Source of the DNA: Thermoplasmata archaeon
Lineage (GTDB): Archaea > Thermoplasmatota > Thermoplasmata > Lutacidiplasmatales > UBA184
NCBI GenBank assembly: GCA_022750455.1
Contig: JAKIVR010000010.1
Location: 1 to 54,613, forward strand
DNA length: 54,613 nucleotides
Direction: 5' to 3'
Shown in pieces: positions 1 to 8,316 of this stretch. The stretch's first letter is position 1; each line of letters starts with the position of its first letter. Below the pieces are notes generated by a model. That model saw only the letters and a list, made by a program, of their open reading frames with translations. It had not been told where the DNA came from and ran no database searches. The translations under genes and the position numbers were made by a program.

Positions 1-1494
1 CGTCCCAGGCGTCTCGAACTCGTACGTTGGGTCCTCGCCTGCGCTCGTCCCACCGGTACCAAAACTCCAAGCGAACGTTATCGGGCTCCTGCCCCCTTCG
101 AACTCGACAGAGAAATGGATCGGGATTCCCAAGTCCACCGGATTCGGAGTGGCAGCCGCGGTCACATTGACGATGGGCTCTTCATTGCTTGGCCCCCAGA
201 ACCACGTAGAGTTCGAAGTGCGCCCGACTGGGAAGGTGCAGTTCGGACAAGTCGCCCCGCCGAACTCAATGATCCCGCCCGTAAGGGGGCTCTCCGCCAG
301 GCTGGGGAGGGCCATCGCCCCGGGACTTCCTGAACTAGAGCTCAAGTTGAGCCACGTCCCGTTTTGAAATCCCCAGGTGTCTGCGTACGACTGATACGGG
401 ACACCATCACAAATCATCCCGTACCAGAGCGGACAGGTCATATACCACCCTCCGAGTAGAACTGTGGTTCTCGTCGAAGGGTCGTACGCCATGCTTCCAC
501 CGAGCCGGGCGGGTGGGGCGACGGTAAGGTTTTGCGATTCGTTGATCCAGCGTGTCCCATTCCAGACCCAAGTAGTATTACTTGGTCCACCCGTTTCCGA
601 CCCGCCGAAACCTAGAACCTGCCCGCTCTGTCCATCATAGGTCATGCTTCCCAAGTCGGGTGTTGAAAAGGTGACGTTCTGCTCTTCGCCGGAGTCATTG
701 ACGTTGAGCTCAGTCCAAACTCCGTTGGAGTAATTCCATGTGTAGAGGCTCTGACTATCCGTCAGCAGAACATAGCCTTGGGCAGAATCGTCGGCCATAA
801 GCCCAATAGGCGGTCCACCGCTGGGGCTACAGTCACTGATTCCAAACCCTGGATACCTGCATTGAACTGGGAGATGACTCCAAGTGTCGGAATAAAATGC
901 CCACGTCTGGATGGTCTGATTCTGGAGGGTGATTTCCGTCAGGATGTATTGATCTGTATCGTCGTAGGTCATGTAGACTGCAGCCGTCGTGGGGGGAGCT
1001 ACTGAGAGGGTAGAGGAAATGTTAGTCCACACGCCATCGCTGAACGTCCAGGTCTGATTGGTATCGACACCTGAGCCGCCGAAGTAGAGCACATAGCCAT
1101 CCACGGGATCCGCGGCAATCCCGAAGTCTCCCCCTGCTGGTGGAGAGCGTGAAGCGCTCAGATCACTCCAAACGTCCGACCCGCCGTCCTCGTAGGCCAC
1201 CATGGGAGTGAATTGACAGCTCGGCGAGTCAATCCCTTCGCAAGCGGCATCGTTAGGGGGGCGTGCGCTCGACGAGTCTCCCGGAATTTCGCTAGGGTCT
1301 CTTTGACCCAGGGGGACGGTGTGTAGCGGGCCGCCGCCGAGCGTGGGATTCGATTCGAATCGGAGTTCGGCTTCAGAAGACGGAATCTGCGGAAGCAGCA
1401 GGATCAGCGCGATACTGACCGAAATGAACAAGTGACTGCTGCGGGCTCGAAATCGAAGAGACCCGGTGGGCTCTCGTCTCACTCTTGCGACCAT
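1..1494 (-). CDS. Secreted kelch-repeat protein with PKD-like domain (3' end outside window)
   Basis: The frame is open from ATG at 1494 to the left edge (498 codons), so the C-terminus is missing. The N-terminus is basic and followed by a hydrophobic stretch (about residues 23-42, LFISVSIALILLLP), read as a Sec signal peptide. The body holds repeated kelch-like blades of the type MAYDPSTRTTVLLGG, MTYDGQSGQVLGFGG and IAADPVDGYVLYFGG, many N-x-S/T sequons, and near the edge a PKD/Ig-like segment (FSVEFEGG..PITFAWSFGTGG). I infer an exported beta-propeller surface protein of unknown ligand. A TATA-like TTAATAC lies about 45 bases upstream of the start. The toxin-antitoxin pair lies upstream on the same strand, 360 bases away. 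Confidence 0.85.
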   Translation of the reverse strand, partial: MVARVRREPTGSLRFRARSSHLFISVSIALILLLPQIPSSEAELRFESNPTLGGGPLHTVPLGQRDPSEIPGDSSSARPPNDAACEGIDSPSCQFTPMVAYEDGGSDVWSDLSASRSPPAGGDFGIAADPVDGYVLYFGGSGVDTNQTWTFSDGVWTNISSTLSVAPPTTAAVYMTYDDTDQYILTEITLQNQTIQTWAFYSDTWSHLPVQCRYPGFGISDCSPSGGPPIGLMADDSAQGYVLLTDSQSLYTWNYSNGVWTELNVNDSGEEQNVTFSTPDLGSMTYDGQSGQVLGFGGSETGGPSNTTWVWNGTRWINESQNLTVAPPARLGGSMAYDPSTRTTVLLGGWYMTCPLWYGMICDGVPYQSYADTWGFQNGTWLNLSSSSGSPGAMALPSLAESPLTGGIIEFGGATCPNCTFPVGRTSNSTWFWGPSNEEPIVNVTAAATPNPVDLGIPIHFSVEFEGGRSPITFAWSFGTGGTSAGEDPTYEFETPGT

Positions 1495-1853
1495 GATAGG
1501 GGGAAGCTCCTTGTAGGACCCGATCGTTCCATCGCGTATTAATTGACGCGCAGAACTCCTCCGCGAGTCTCGCCCTACAGAAGGGGCTGAATAGTTCCAC
1601 CCTGGGAAGCTGTGCTGAATCGGAGAGTAGCCCCGAACGGATTCGCGGCCACTTCAGGTAAGCGGCCTCTATGGTGTACCGGTCTGAAGCCAAGCGGTCC
1701 TCATCGATAGGGGGAACATCGCACCGATCCAAAGAAGATTGGGGAGTACTACCTTTACGTCAGGGCCGCGGGAGAAGGCAAAGCCGGAAAATTCAGGGCC
1801 CGACCTCCCTTTCGGTAGTGGTGTCGCCCGGAGTACCCGGAATCGGATTGGGT
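1495..1853. other. Gene-free spacer between toxin gene and kelch gene
   Basis: I see no convincing gene. Short open frames here have no recognisable motif. On the minus strand, about 1535-1545 reads CAATTAATACG, a plausible TATA box for the kelch gene, and AAGGAG around 1507-1513 could act as its ribosome binding site, though it is rather far from the ATG. Confidence 0.5.
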
Positions 1854-2108
1854 CTACTGGTACACACGGGCGCGATGGTCGACTCGCTCGACTAGGATCG
1901 TTCGAGTTGTTGGGTCGAGCAGTGCCAACAACCGGTAGTCCCCGATGCAGAGCTTGCGCTCATCCGAAGCGACCAGTGTGAGAAAATAGTGTCCCGGATC
2001 CTTCGCGGCGGACTCCAGCTTCCGTACGACCCGGCGCGCGATAGGGGGATCGAGCCGACCCAGATCACGCGCCGCCGTCTCAGACCAGAGTATCGACCAG
2101 GGCCTCAG
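1854..2108 (-). CDS. RelE/ParE-family toxin, apparent CTG start
   Basis: No ATG/GTG/TTG opens this frame, but its translation is a full-length RelE-type toxin: WSETAARDLGRLD at the N-terminus, RKLESAAKDPG in the middle helix, then the hallmark IGDYRLLALLDP and VERVDHRARVYQ before the stop. Read from CTG at 2108 it is 84 residues, the normal family length. That CTG overlaps the TGA of the antitoxin gene as CTGA, the geometry usually seen with ATGA in coupled pairs. RelE proteins are ribosome-dependent mRNA endonucleases held inactive by their antitoxin. Either a CUG start keeps toxin low, or the start has been lost and the toxin is silent. Homology of the body is clear; the start is inference. 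Confidence 0.75.
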   Translation of the reverse strand: MRPWSILWSETAARDLGRLDPPIARRVVRKLESAAKDPGHYFLTLVASDERKLCIGDYRLLALLDPTTRTILVERVDHRARVYQ

Positions 2109-2341
2109 AGGCTCAACCTGCGCTTCATCTCCTCGTGCCCGATGGTCCGGCCTGCCCGGAGGTCGAGTCGCGCGTTGAGCAGGCCGACTCGGAAAGCCTC
2201 GCGGTAGGTCCCCTCGTCATCGCCAGTCGGCACGAGATCCAAGAGCTTGTTCAGGAGCTCGTCGTACGTCTCGCGAGGAGACTGCTTGAGTCGCGCGAGA
2301 CGCTCCCGGGTCTCCGACGAAAGCTGGATGGTGGTGAACAT
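2105..2341 (-). CDS. VapB/RelB-like archaeal antitoxin
   Basis: A 78-residue protein beginning MFTTIQLSSETRERL. The N-terminal strand-helix-helix (TIQLSSETRERLARLKQSPRETYDE) matches archaeal ribbon-helix-helix antitoxins, which pair through the strand to bind DNA. The C-terminal half (GLLNARLDLRAGRTIGHEEMKRRL) is the typical toxin-wrapping tail. The frame extends 16 codons further upstream, but the inner ATG at 2341 is preferred because family members start there and a TATA box sits about 25-35 bases upstream. It overlaps the RelE-like toxin by 4 bases. Such pairs are usually autoregulated. Confidence 0.85.
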   Translation of the reverse strand: MFTTIQLSSETRERLARLKQSPRETYDELLNKLLDLVPTGDDEGTYREAFRVGLLNARLDLRAGRTIGHEEMKRRLSL

Positions 2342-2365
2342 GCTGGAACATGGCACATGACGGAC

Positions 2366-2376
2366 ATATAACTTAC
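2366..2376 (-). promoter_or_regulatory. TATA box of the toxin-antitoxin operon
   Basis: On the minus strand this reads TAAGTTATATG, an AT-rich island in GC-rich DNA, 25-35 bases before the antitoxin ATG at 2341. The spacing fits an archaeal promoter giving a leaderless or nearly leaderless transcript. Confidence 0.5.
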
Positions 2377-2402
2377 CATGTGGAAGCACTATGGAATTTA
2401 AG

Positions 2403-2487
2403 TGCGGGGAGAGGGATTCGAACCCACGAACTCCTACGAGACCAGACCCTGAATCTGGCGCCTTTGACCAAGCTGGGCGATCCCCGC
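2403..2487 (-). tRNA. tRNA-Leu (anticodon CAG)
   Basis: The minus strand folds as a class II tRNA: acceptor GCGGGGA pairing with TCCCCGC, discriminator A, D arm, anticodon stem CCAGA/TCTGG with loop TTCAGGG (anticodon CAG, reading CUG), a long variable arm typical of tRNA-Leu, and a T loop TTCGAAT. The T stem has one U-U mismatch (positions 50-64). CCA is not encoded. No intron is apparent. Confidence 0.93.
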
Positions 2488-2512
2488 GCGAACGCCGGGG
2501 AAGGTTCGTGCC

Positions 2513-3349
2513 TTATACGTTCGCCTGCGGCTGCGTGCCGGCCGAGGTGGTCGGGCTTCGCGCCGCCTCCGTTTCCTGGAGGACATCCAGGGCCTCGGGC
2601 ACGGTCGCCGACTCGTGGATGATCGCCGCGAGCGCCTTCAGCATCCCGACAGGCCGATCCGACTGCCAGATGTTCCGTCCCATGTCCACTCCCGCGGCCC
2701 CCGCTTCGACCGCGTCGTGCGCCAACCGCAGGGCCGCCTCGATCGAGTCGAGCTTCGGACCTCCCGCGACGACGACCGGGACCGGGCAGCCATCGACGAC
2801 CCGAGAGAATCCGTCGCAGTAGTACGTCTTGACCAAATGGGCCCCGAGCTCGGCGGAGACCCGGCAGGCGAGCGAGAGGTATCGCTGGTCGCGCTTGTCC
2901 AGCTCCTTGCCGACGGCCGTGATCGCCATCACCGGCATGCCGGTGTCCTCCCCTTCGGTCACCAGCTGCCCCAAGGCCGTCAGGGTCTGGTGCTCTTTCG
3001 GCGCCCCGACGAAGACGGACATAGCGACCGCCGAGGCGTTCAGGCGGAGCGCCTCCTTGATTGGCGTGGTGATCGCCTCATCGCTGAGATCCTCGTGGAG
3101 AACGGTCACGCCTCCCGAGACCCGGAGGATGATCGGGACACCGGCCGTGGGAGGCACGCTCGTGCGCAGGATCCCGCGAGTGAGAGCGATGGCATCGCAG
3201 TGCGGCAGCAGGGGGCCGAGCGTGGCCCCGGCGTTCTCGAGGTGATGGGTCGGGCCCATGAAGTAGCCATGGTCGACGGCCAGCATCACGGTCCGCCCCG
3301 AGTGGGGTCGGAACATCCGGCCGATCCGGTTGCGCATCCCCCAGTCCAT
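2513..3349 (-). CDS. lsrF: LsrF-like class I aldolase/thiolase (DhnA family)
   Basis: A 278-residue TIM-barrel protein of the DeoC/LacD/DhnA superfamily. It matches LsrF (3-hydroxy-5-phosphonooxypentane-2,4-dione thiolase) along its length: DWGMRNRIGRMF at the start, TVMLAVDHGYFMGPT with the conserved Asp, LTRGILRTSVPP, KTYYCDGF with the Schiff-base Lys, PVVVAGGPK and GVDMGRNIWQSDRPV phosphate-binding loops. In bacteria LsrF processes phospho-AI-2. No lsr transport or kinase genes are nearby, so the archaeal substrate is uncertain; related archaeal enzymes serve other aldol reactions, such as the ADH synthase step of aromatic biosynthesis. The family is secure, the reaction is not. Confidence 0.85.
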   Translation of the reverse strand: MDWGMRNRIGRMFRPHSGRTVMLAVDHGYFMGPTHHLENAGATLGPLLPHCDAIALTRGILRTSVPPTAGVPIILRVSGGVTVLHEDLSDEAITTPIKEALRLNASAVAMSVFVGAPKEHQTLTALGQLVTEGEDTGMPVMAITAVGKELDKRDQRYLSLACRVSAELGAHLVKTYYCDGFSRVVDGCPVPVVVAGGPKLDSIEAALRLAHDAVEAGAAGVDMGRNIWQSDRPVGMLKALAAIIHESATVPEALDVLQETEAARSPTTSAGTQPQANV

Positions 3350-3412
3350 GGTCGTCCTCGAGCCGGTCTAGCCGACGGTCGCCTTAACTCCAATGGCCCG
3401 GGCGGTCACCAG

Positions 3413-3892
3413 TTAGGCCGCGCGAGGCCGGGAGGAGACCGGTACGCGCCGTTCCTCCTTGACCCGGTTGAGGACGACCTGCGTGTTGGTGCGCTCGATG
3501 TGCGGGTCCTGGAGCGTCCGCTTCACGAACGCATCGAGGTCCCGACGGTCCCGGAACCGCCCGATCACCAAGGCGTCGTAGTCTCCGGTGACGTCGTAGA
3601 TGGCGTACGCCCGGGGATCGCGGGCGAGATGCTCCTCCACCTCCCGGAGCTTTCCCTTGGAGATCCGGATGCCGATCGTCGCCGTGAGCTCCCAGCCGAT
3701 CTGTTCGTCGTCGAGCACGGGGATGTACCCTCGGATCACCCCGGCGCGTTCGAGACGGGCGAGGCGCTGTCCGACCGTCGTGGGGGAGATCTGGAGCCGG
3801 TGCGCCAGCTCGCGATGACTGCGGCGTGCATCGACGTTGAGTTCCTCGAGAAGGGAGCGATCGACATCGTCGAGAGCGGACGTTCGCGTCAT
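3413..3892 (-). CDS. Lrp/AsnC-family transcription regulator
   Basis: A 159-residue protein from MTRTSALDDVDRSLL: an N-terminal winged helix with the AsnC-type signature (DVDRSLLEELNVDARRSHREL, then SPTTVGQRLARLERAGVIRGY) followed by a RAM ligand-binding domain (AYAIYDVTGDYDALVIGRF). Lrp proteins are octameric amino-acid-responsive regulators. It is transcribed divergently from glnA across a 117-base AT-rich spacer, as in several archaea where an Lrp controls nitrogen assimilation. An in-frame ATG 14 codons upstream (3934) lies inside the promoter and is less likely. Confidence 0.9.
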   Translation of the reverse strand: MTRTSALDDVDRSLLEELNVDARRSHRELAHRLQISPTTVGQRLARLERAGVIRGYIPVLDDEQIGWELTATIGIRISKGKLREVEEHLARDPRAYAIYDVTGDYDALVIGRFRDRRDLDAFVKRTLQDPHIERTNTQVVLNRVKEERRVPVSSRPRAA

Positions 3893-4009
3893 AATTATCA
3901 ATAGAAATGGTCGTATAAATAAAGTTCGTATCATATTATGAACAATAGTCCATATTTCTCGGACGAGGGTTGAAGTAGCCAGGCTCGCTGGTCTGCTCGG
4001 AGAGCTCGC
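3893..4009. promoter_or_regulatory. Divergent lrp-glnA promoter with candidate Lrp operator
   Basis: The spacer is much more AT-rich than its surroundings. The minus strand has a TATA-like TTTATTTATA at about 3913-3922, spaced for a leaderless lrp transcript. The plus strand has CCATATTTC at 3950-3958 for glnA. Between them, 3924-3943 (gttcgtatcatattatgaac) is an imperfect inverted repeat, 7 of 10 positions symmetric, a reasonable Lrp-type operator covering both promoters. Confidence 0.5.
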
Positions 4010-5488
4010 ATGGCGATGACAGGGACCACGGACAACGGAGCCGGGCTAGGGCCGAGCGCGACGGTCGAGGACGTGATGGCGCGCATCGAATCGCGCCACC
4101 TCCGCTGGGTCGAGCTGTACTACACCGACGTGATCGGCGGATACAATCATGTCCACATTCCGGCGCGAGCGCTCGAGCCGGACGCGTTCACCGATGGCGT
4201 CCCCAAGCTCGACGGCTCGTCGGTCCGCGGGTTCCGGGAGATCTTCGAGTCGGACATGATCCTCCGACCGGATCCCACCACCTTCGCCGAGATCCCGTGG
4301 GCGGCGAGCCAGGGCGGGGCGGCCCGGTTCATCTGTGACGTTCTCCTCGGCGGCAGCAAGGAGCCGTACGGCCACGACCCCCGGGGGGTCGCCAAGAGAG
4401 CGGCTGCGACGCTCGCGGAGGCGGGATACGATCGGTCGTACTGGGGCCCCGAGATCGAATTCTTCGTCTTCGACTCGGTCCAGCTGATCCCGTCCGCCGA
4501 TGCGGTCCGCAACGCCTGGGGCGGCGCAGGGTACCTGATCAACAGCAGCGAAGCCCCGTGGGATGGGAACGGCGACCAGACGATCCGCTTCAAGGAAGGC
4601 TACCACCGGGCCGCCCCTCACGACTCCCTCGAGGGGATGCGCAGCGAGATGTGCAACATTCTCACCGACGACTTTCACATCACCATGGACGCCCATCACC
4701 ACGAGGTAGCGACGGCGGGCCAGCAGGAGATCAACATCCGCTTCGACGAGCTCGTGCCGGCGGCCGATCACGTCCAGGACGTGCGGTTCGTCGTCCGGAA
4801 CGTCGCCCGCCAGAAGGGGAAGGTCGCCTCGTTCATGCCGAAGCCGATCTTCGGCGACAACGGGATCGGCATGCACATGAACCAGTCCCTGTGGACCGGC
4901 ACCACGAATGCGTTCTACGACGCCAACGATGCGTATGCGGAGGTCAGCCAGACGTGCCGGTACTACATCGGCGGTCTCCTCGAGCACGCGCGGGCGCTCT
5001 GCGGGCTGACGAACCCGACCACGAACTCGTACCGCCGGCTCGTGCCCGGGTACGAGGCGCCGGTGTTCATCGCATGGAGCAAGGCGAACCGCTCGGCGAA
5101 CGTCCGGATCCCGTTCTACCACAAAGGTCGACCCGCGGCGAAGCGCGTCGAATACCGAACGCCCGACTCCGCCGCCAACATCTACCTGACCGAAGCCGCG
5201 CTCTCCCTCGCCGGCCTCGACGGGATCAAGCGGAAGATCGAGCCGCCGGCGCCGGTCGACCACGACATCTACAAGCTGACGCCCGCGAAGCGGAACGAGC
5301 TCGACATCCGAGAGCTCCCGGGCTCGCTCGGGGAGGCGCTCGACTGCCTCGAGTCCGACCGGGCGTTCCTGAAGCCGGTGTTCCCGGACTCGCTCCTCGA
5401 CGCGTTCGTGGAGATGAAGCGGGAGGAGCAGCTCCAGCTGAACCTGCGGCCGCACCCGTACGAGTTCTACCGGTACCTCGACCTCTAG
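4010..5488 (+). CDS. glnA: Glutamine synthetase (GSI-like)
   Basis: A 492-residue protein making glutamine from glutamate, ammonia and ATP in the cytoplasm. Visible signatures: the N-terminal beta-grasp domain (RWVELYYTDVIGGYNHV), the metal site GPEIEFFVFD, HHEVATAGQQEINIRF, the GIGMHMNQSLW loop, NPTTNSYRRLVPGYEAP, the NRSANVRIP loop and the C-terminal HPYEFYRYL. One oddity: the usual MHxHxSLW has Asn in place of the second His. No adenylylation-site Tyr motif is evident. The divergent Lrp gene is the likely regulator. The gene ends in a 4-base tail-to-tail overlap with the PhoU-like gene. Confidence 0.93.
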   Translation: MAMTGTTDNGAGLGPSATVEDVMARIESRHLRWVELYYTDVIGGYNHVHIPARALEPDAFTDGVPKLDGSSVRGFREIFESDMILRPDPTTFAEIPWAASQGGAARFICDVLLGGSKEPYGHDPRGVAKRAAATLAEAGYDRSYWGPEIEFFVFDSVQLIPSADAVRNAWGGAGYLINSSEAPWDGNGDQTIRFKEGYHRAAPHDSLEGMRSEMCNILTDDFHITMDAHHHEVATAGQQEINIRFDELVPAADHVQDVRFVVRNVARQKGKVASFMPKPIFGDNGIGMHMNQSLWTGTTNAFYDANDAYAEVSQTCRYYIGGLLEHARALCGLTNPTTNSYRRLVPGYEAPVFIAWSKANRSANVRIPFYHKGRPAAKRVEYRTPDSAANIYLTEAALSLAGLDGIKRKIEPPAPVDHDIYKLTPAKRNELDIRELPGSLGEALDCLESDRAFLKPVFPDSLLDAFVEMKREEQLQLNLRPHPYEFYRYLDL

Positions 5489-6675
5489 TCCGGGAGGGAG
5501 TCGCCGCCCACCTCGGGCGGCGTCTCCTCCGGCGGCGCCTCGCTGCCGGAGGGAGCCGACTCGCCGGGCCAGGACGTCGACAGCCGAAGCGCCATCGAAC
5601 GGTCGACGGCCGCCTCGGCGATGTCGGCGGAGTACGAGGCGATCCGGTCGATCGACTCCACGATCAGGCTCAGCGGCACCGCGACCGAGTACGGGAGCGG
5701 CGGGCTCTGACCGTCGCCGGCGCCGCGTTCCATCAACGCCGCCCGGTGGCCGTGGACGGCCTCCGCGGCGTCGAGGACGACGTTCGCCTCGAGGACGTCC
5801 GGGGTCTCGCCGAGGGCGACGGCGCGAATGAAGACGTCGAACGCCTGCTGGTGGAGCGCCGTATACGCGGCCCGGTGCTCGGGCGGCAAGGCTCCCGACG
5901 GCAGGAGCGCCCCCTGCTGGAGGATCCGGACCCCGTGATCGGAGACCCGCTCGAGCGAGCGGGCGACGAGCAGGGCGAAGACGCCTTCCCGTTGGACTCC
6001 CCGGTCCCCGTCCCGTTCGAACGTTCCGGCGCGCATCACCTGTCGCTCGACGAGCCACGTTAGTCGGTCGACCTCATCCTCGGAATCGGCGAACGTCGGG
6101 GTGGCGAGGTCGTGTCCGTCGTCCCAGATATGGAGCGCCCCGCGCTGGATCTCCGTCGCGGCGGCGGTCATGAGGCCGAGTACGGTGTCGAAGTCGGTCG
6201 CCGAGCTCTCGGTCGATTCCCGGAGCAGGAAGAAGTCCGGCCCCGCGCCGACGACGTCGAGTCGGGCGGTCCGGCGGACGAACTCGCGGACCGTCCCGCG
6301 CGACTCAGCGTCCAGCCGGGGCGATTGGCGGATGACGATCTCCCCCGCGCCTCCGAGGTACGCCCCCACGAGCTGTCGGAAGAGATGTTCCGGGGCGTCG
6401 GCGGGATCGATCACGATGTCGGTACGGCCTCCGAGCGTCTCTCGGGAGCGCAGGTCTCGGACGCGGATCGCACCGTCGGCGGTCTCCGTCAGGGCGACGG
6501 AGGCGCCGGCCTGGAGGTTCCGGTCCCGCACCCACGTGGCGGGGAGTGTGATGGCGACCTCTCGGCCTTGGGCCGGCTGCAGGATCCGCAGGAGCTCGTG
6601 GGATTGGGCCGGGCGACCGGAGGGAGCCGGGGGAGTGGGGGTCGGGACGTTGCGGGCCTTCTTGCTTGCGTTCAT
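5485..6675 (-). CDS. PhoU-family phosphate regulator with N-terminal AbrB/SpoVT domain
   Basis: A 396-residue protein. Residues about 25-75 form a SpoVT/AbrB swapped-hairpin domain (ILQPAQGREVAITLPATWVRD...LQAGASVALTE). The remainder is helical with two PhoU-like bundles (for example VDRLTWLVERQVMRAG, LVARSLERVSDHGVRI, LSLIVESIDRIASYSADIAEAAV). This fusion is the standard archaeal PhoU-type regulator thought to control phosphate uptake. No Pst transporter is nearby. The C-terminal 30 residues are acidic and Pro/Glu-rich. It is convergent with glnA and divergent from the next gene across a 199-base spacer. Confidence 0.88.
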   Translation of the reverse strand: MNASKKARNVPTPTPPAPSGRPAQSHELLRILQPAQGREVAITLPATWVRDRNLQAGASVALTETADGAIRVRDLRSRETLGGRTDIVIDPADAPEHLFRQLVGAYLGGAGEIVIRQSPRLDAESRGTVREFVRRTARLDVVGAGPDFFLLRESTESSATDFDTVLGLMTAAATEIQRGALHIWDDGHDLATPTFADSEDEVDRLTWLVERQVMRAGTFERDGDRGVQREGVFALLVARSLERVSDHGVRILQQGALLPSGALPPEHRAAYTALHQQAFDVFIRAVALGETPDVLEANVVLDAAEAVHGHRAALMERGAGDGQSPPLPYSVAVPLSLIVESIDRIASYSADIAEAAVDRSMALRLSTSWPGESAPSGSEAPPEETPPEVGGDSLPD

Positions 6676-6874
6676 CGAAGGAACGATGGGTCCGCGACTA
6701 CATATTTACATCATACATAAAATATATAGTGATCCGTATTGCTGCGGGCGCGACCGATGGCTCCGGTACGGCCACCGAGGTCCGACGTCGCAGCGAAGTG
6801 CCTATCCTTTCGGCTGGCTCGGCCCGCCCGTGCCATCGGATGGCGTCCCGCCGCTTCGGCTGTTCTCCGCCACG
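6676..6874. promoter_or_regulatory. Divergent promoter region between the phoU-like and truA operons
   Basis: An AT-rich island at 6703-6735 (catatttacatcatacata, then aaatatatagtgatc) stands out in GC-rich DNA. On the minus strand TGTAAATATG at about 6704-6713 is suitably placed for the phoU-like ATG at 6675. On the plus strand the aaaatatata run could drive the 6875 gene with a long leader. No gene is seen here. Confidence 0.45.
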
Positions 6875-7402
6875 ATGCGCGTCGACGCACTATTGGCGGA
6901 TTGGCGGGGAGAGGCCGCGGTCGAGAGGGACCCGCAGCTGCGCGAACGACGCCTTTACGGTTCGGCGTGGAACGCGTACCTCGAAGAGGGCGACTACGGG
7001 TTCGGCCTCTGGTGCTGGCACGAGTGCGATCGCCTCCAGAACGCCCTCGGCAGCGTCCGCGAGGTCACCCGGGTGCTCGGGAACGGCCGGTACCTCGGGT
7101 TCTCGCACCGCCGGGTGATCGCCGAGAAGCTCCCGATGGAGCGGGTCTACCGGCCCCGCAAGGGCGACATGAGCACCCCCCGGACCGACGCGATCATCCC
7201 GGCCGGCTACCAGGTGCTCTGCGCCTACGCGGTCCGCGCCCAGGCGGGGGACCGTCGTGCCGCCGCGGAGCTCGAGATCGCTCTCACGGACTATGAGGAC
7301 CGGCGCCGGGAAGATCCGTTCCGCGCCCACTTCGAAACGTTCCGTAAGCTGCTCGACCGCCAGCGCGAGCCCAGCGCCGCGTCGTCGGCTCCGGCTCCAT
7401 GA
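6875..7402 (+). CDS. Conserved hypothetical protein coupled to truA
   Basis: A 175-residue soluble protein from ATG at 6875 (MRVDALLADWRGEA). It is rich in charged and aromatic residues (YGFGLWCWHECDRLQ, YRPRKGDMSTPRT) with a mainly helical C-terminal half. I recognise no family. The stop overlaps the ATG of truA by 4 bases (ATGA), so the two are translated together, which suggests a role linked to tRNA or to the same growth condition. The exact start is uncertain because the frame stays open upstream, but upstream residues look like non-coding translation. Confidence 0.7.
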   Translation: MRVDALLADWRGEAAVERDPQLRERRLYGSAWNAYLEEGDYGFGLWCWHECDRLQNALGSVREVTRVLGNGRYLGFSHRRVIAEKLPMERVYRPRKGDMSTPRTDAIIPAGYQVLCAYAVRAQAGDRRAAAELEIALTDYEDRRREDPFRAHFETFRKLLDRQREPSAASSAPAP

Positions 7403-8247
7403 GTCCCCCCGCGGGCGACGCCGACGGCCGATGGCTCGTCCGGTTCGGCTACGACGGCGCGTCGTTCGATGGGTGGGCCCGCCAACCGGGTCGACGGACG
7501 ATCGAGGAGGTGATCGGCAGCGGACTCGTCCGCTACCATGTGGCCCCGTCACTCCGGGCGGCGCGGCTCGCCGTGGCGAGCCGTACCGATCGCCGGGTGA
7601 GTGCCGCCGGCAACGTGCTCGTCCTGACGAGCTCCTGGGAGGGGGACGCGTTGCTGCACGCCTTGAACGGGATCGCCCCGGAGATCTTCTTCACCCACGC
7701 TCGCCGGGTCCCGCCGTCGTTCCGAGAGCGGGGCGCCGTGCGGAGGGAGTACCGGTACTTCCTCGGCCAACCGTGGTCGCATCCCGACCGGGTCGAGGCG
7801 GCGATGCACGAGCTCGCGCGTCCGCAGCTCGACGTCCGAAGCTTCGGGCGCGACATCCCCCACGAGCTCCCCAAGTGGCGTCCGGTCGACTCCATCACGC
7901 AGGTGAACGGCCGGCGGCCGTATGTCCGGGTGCGGGCTCCCGCCTTTGTCTGGGGCATGGTGCGCAAGATCGTTGCCGCCCTGCAAGAGGTCGACGCCGG
8001 CCGCCTCTCGCTGGAGCGTCTCGAATCGGCGGTGCAAGGTCGAGGCCGGCTCACGCTGCCTACCGCTGAGCCGGAGCCTCTGGTCTTGTGGCGCGTGCTG
8101 TACGCGCCTCCGATCCGCTGGACCCACGTCCGCGCCCGACACGGCCGTCGGTCCCGCTACTGGGAACCGGCCCTCCGACGATCCGTCGCCCGGGAGGCCG
8201 TCGTGCGCGCGGTCGCCTCCGAGGCGACCCCGCAGCCCCCGAGCTAG
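7399..8247 (+). CDS. truA: tRNA pseudouridine synthase A
   Basis: A 282-residue TruA-family enzyme, which makes pseudouridine at tRNA positions 38-40. The N-terminus WLVRFGYDGASFDGWARQPG is the family start. The catalytic Asp is in ASRTDRRVSA, where most TruA proteins have GRTDxGVHA; the Asp and flanking Arg are kept but the Gly/His positions differ. Later landmarks are RREYRYFL and VRAPAFVWGMVRKIVAALQEV, matching the C-terminal domain motif. It overlaps the preceding unknown gene by 4 bases. Confidence 0.9.
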   Translation: MSPPAGDADGRWLVRFGYDGASFDGWARQPGRRTIEEVIGSGLVRYHVAPSLRAARLAVASRTDRRVSAAGNVLVLTSSWEGDALLHALNGIAPEIFFTHARRVPPSFRERGAVRREYRYFLGQPWSHPDRVEAAMHELARPQLDVRSFGRDIPHELPKWRPVDSITQVNGRRPYVRVRAPAFVWGMVRKIVAALQEVDAGRLSLERLESAVQGRGRLTLPTAEPEPLVLWRVLYAPPIRWTHVRARHGRRSRYWEPALRRSVAREAVVRAVASEATPQPPS

Positions 8248-8316
8248 GGCCGTTCCCCCCGCCACTCCACGGAAGGATTCATCAACTGTCCGTCGTGAAT
8301 CGAGCTCCACGGATTC

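Noticed and set aside
4046-6058. Long open frame antisense to glnA and in another frame of the PhoU-like gene
   Set aside because: Arg/Val-rich shadow; both true genes have clear family signatures.
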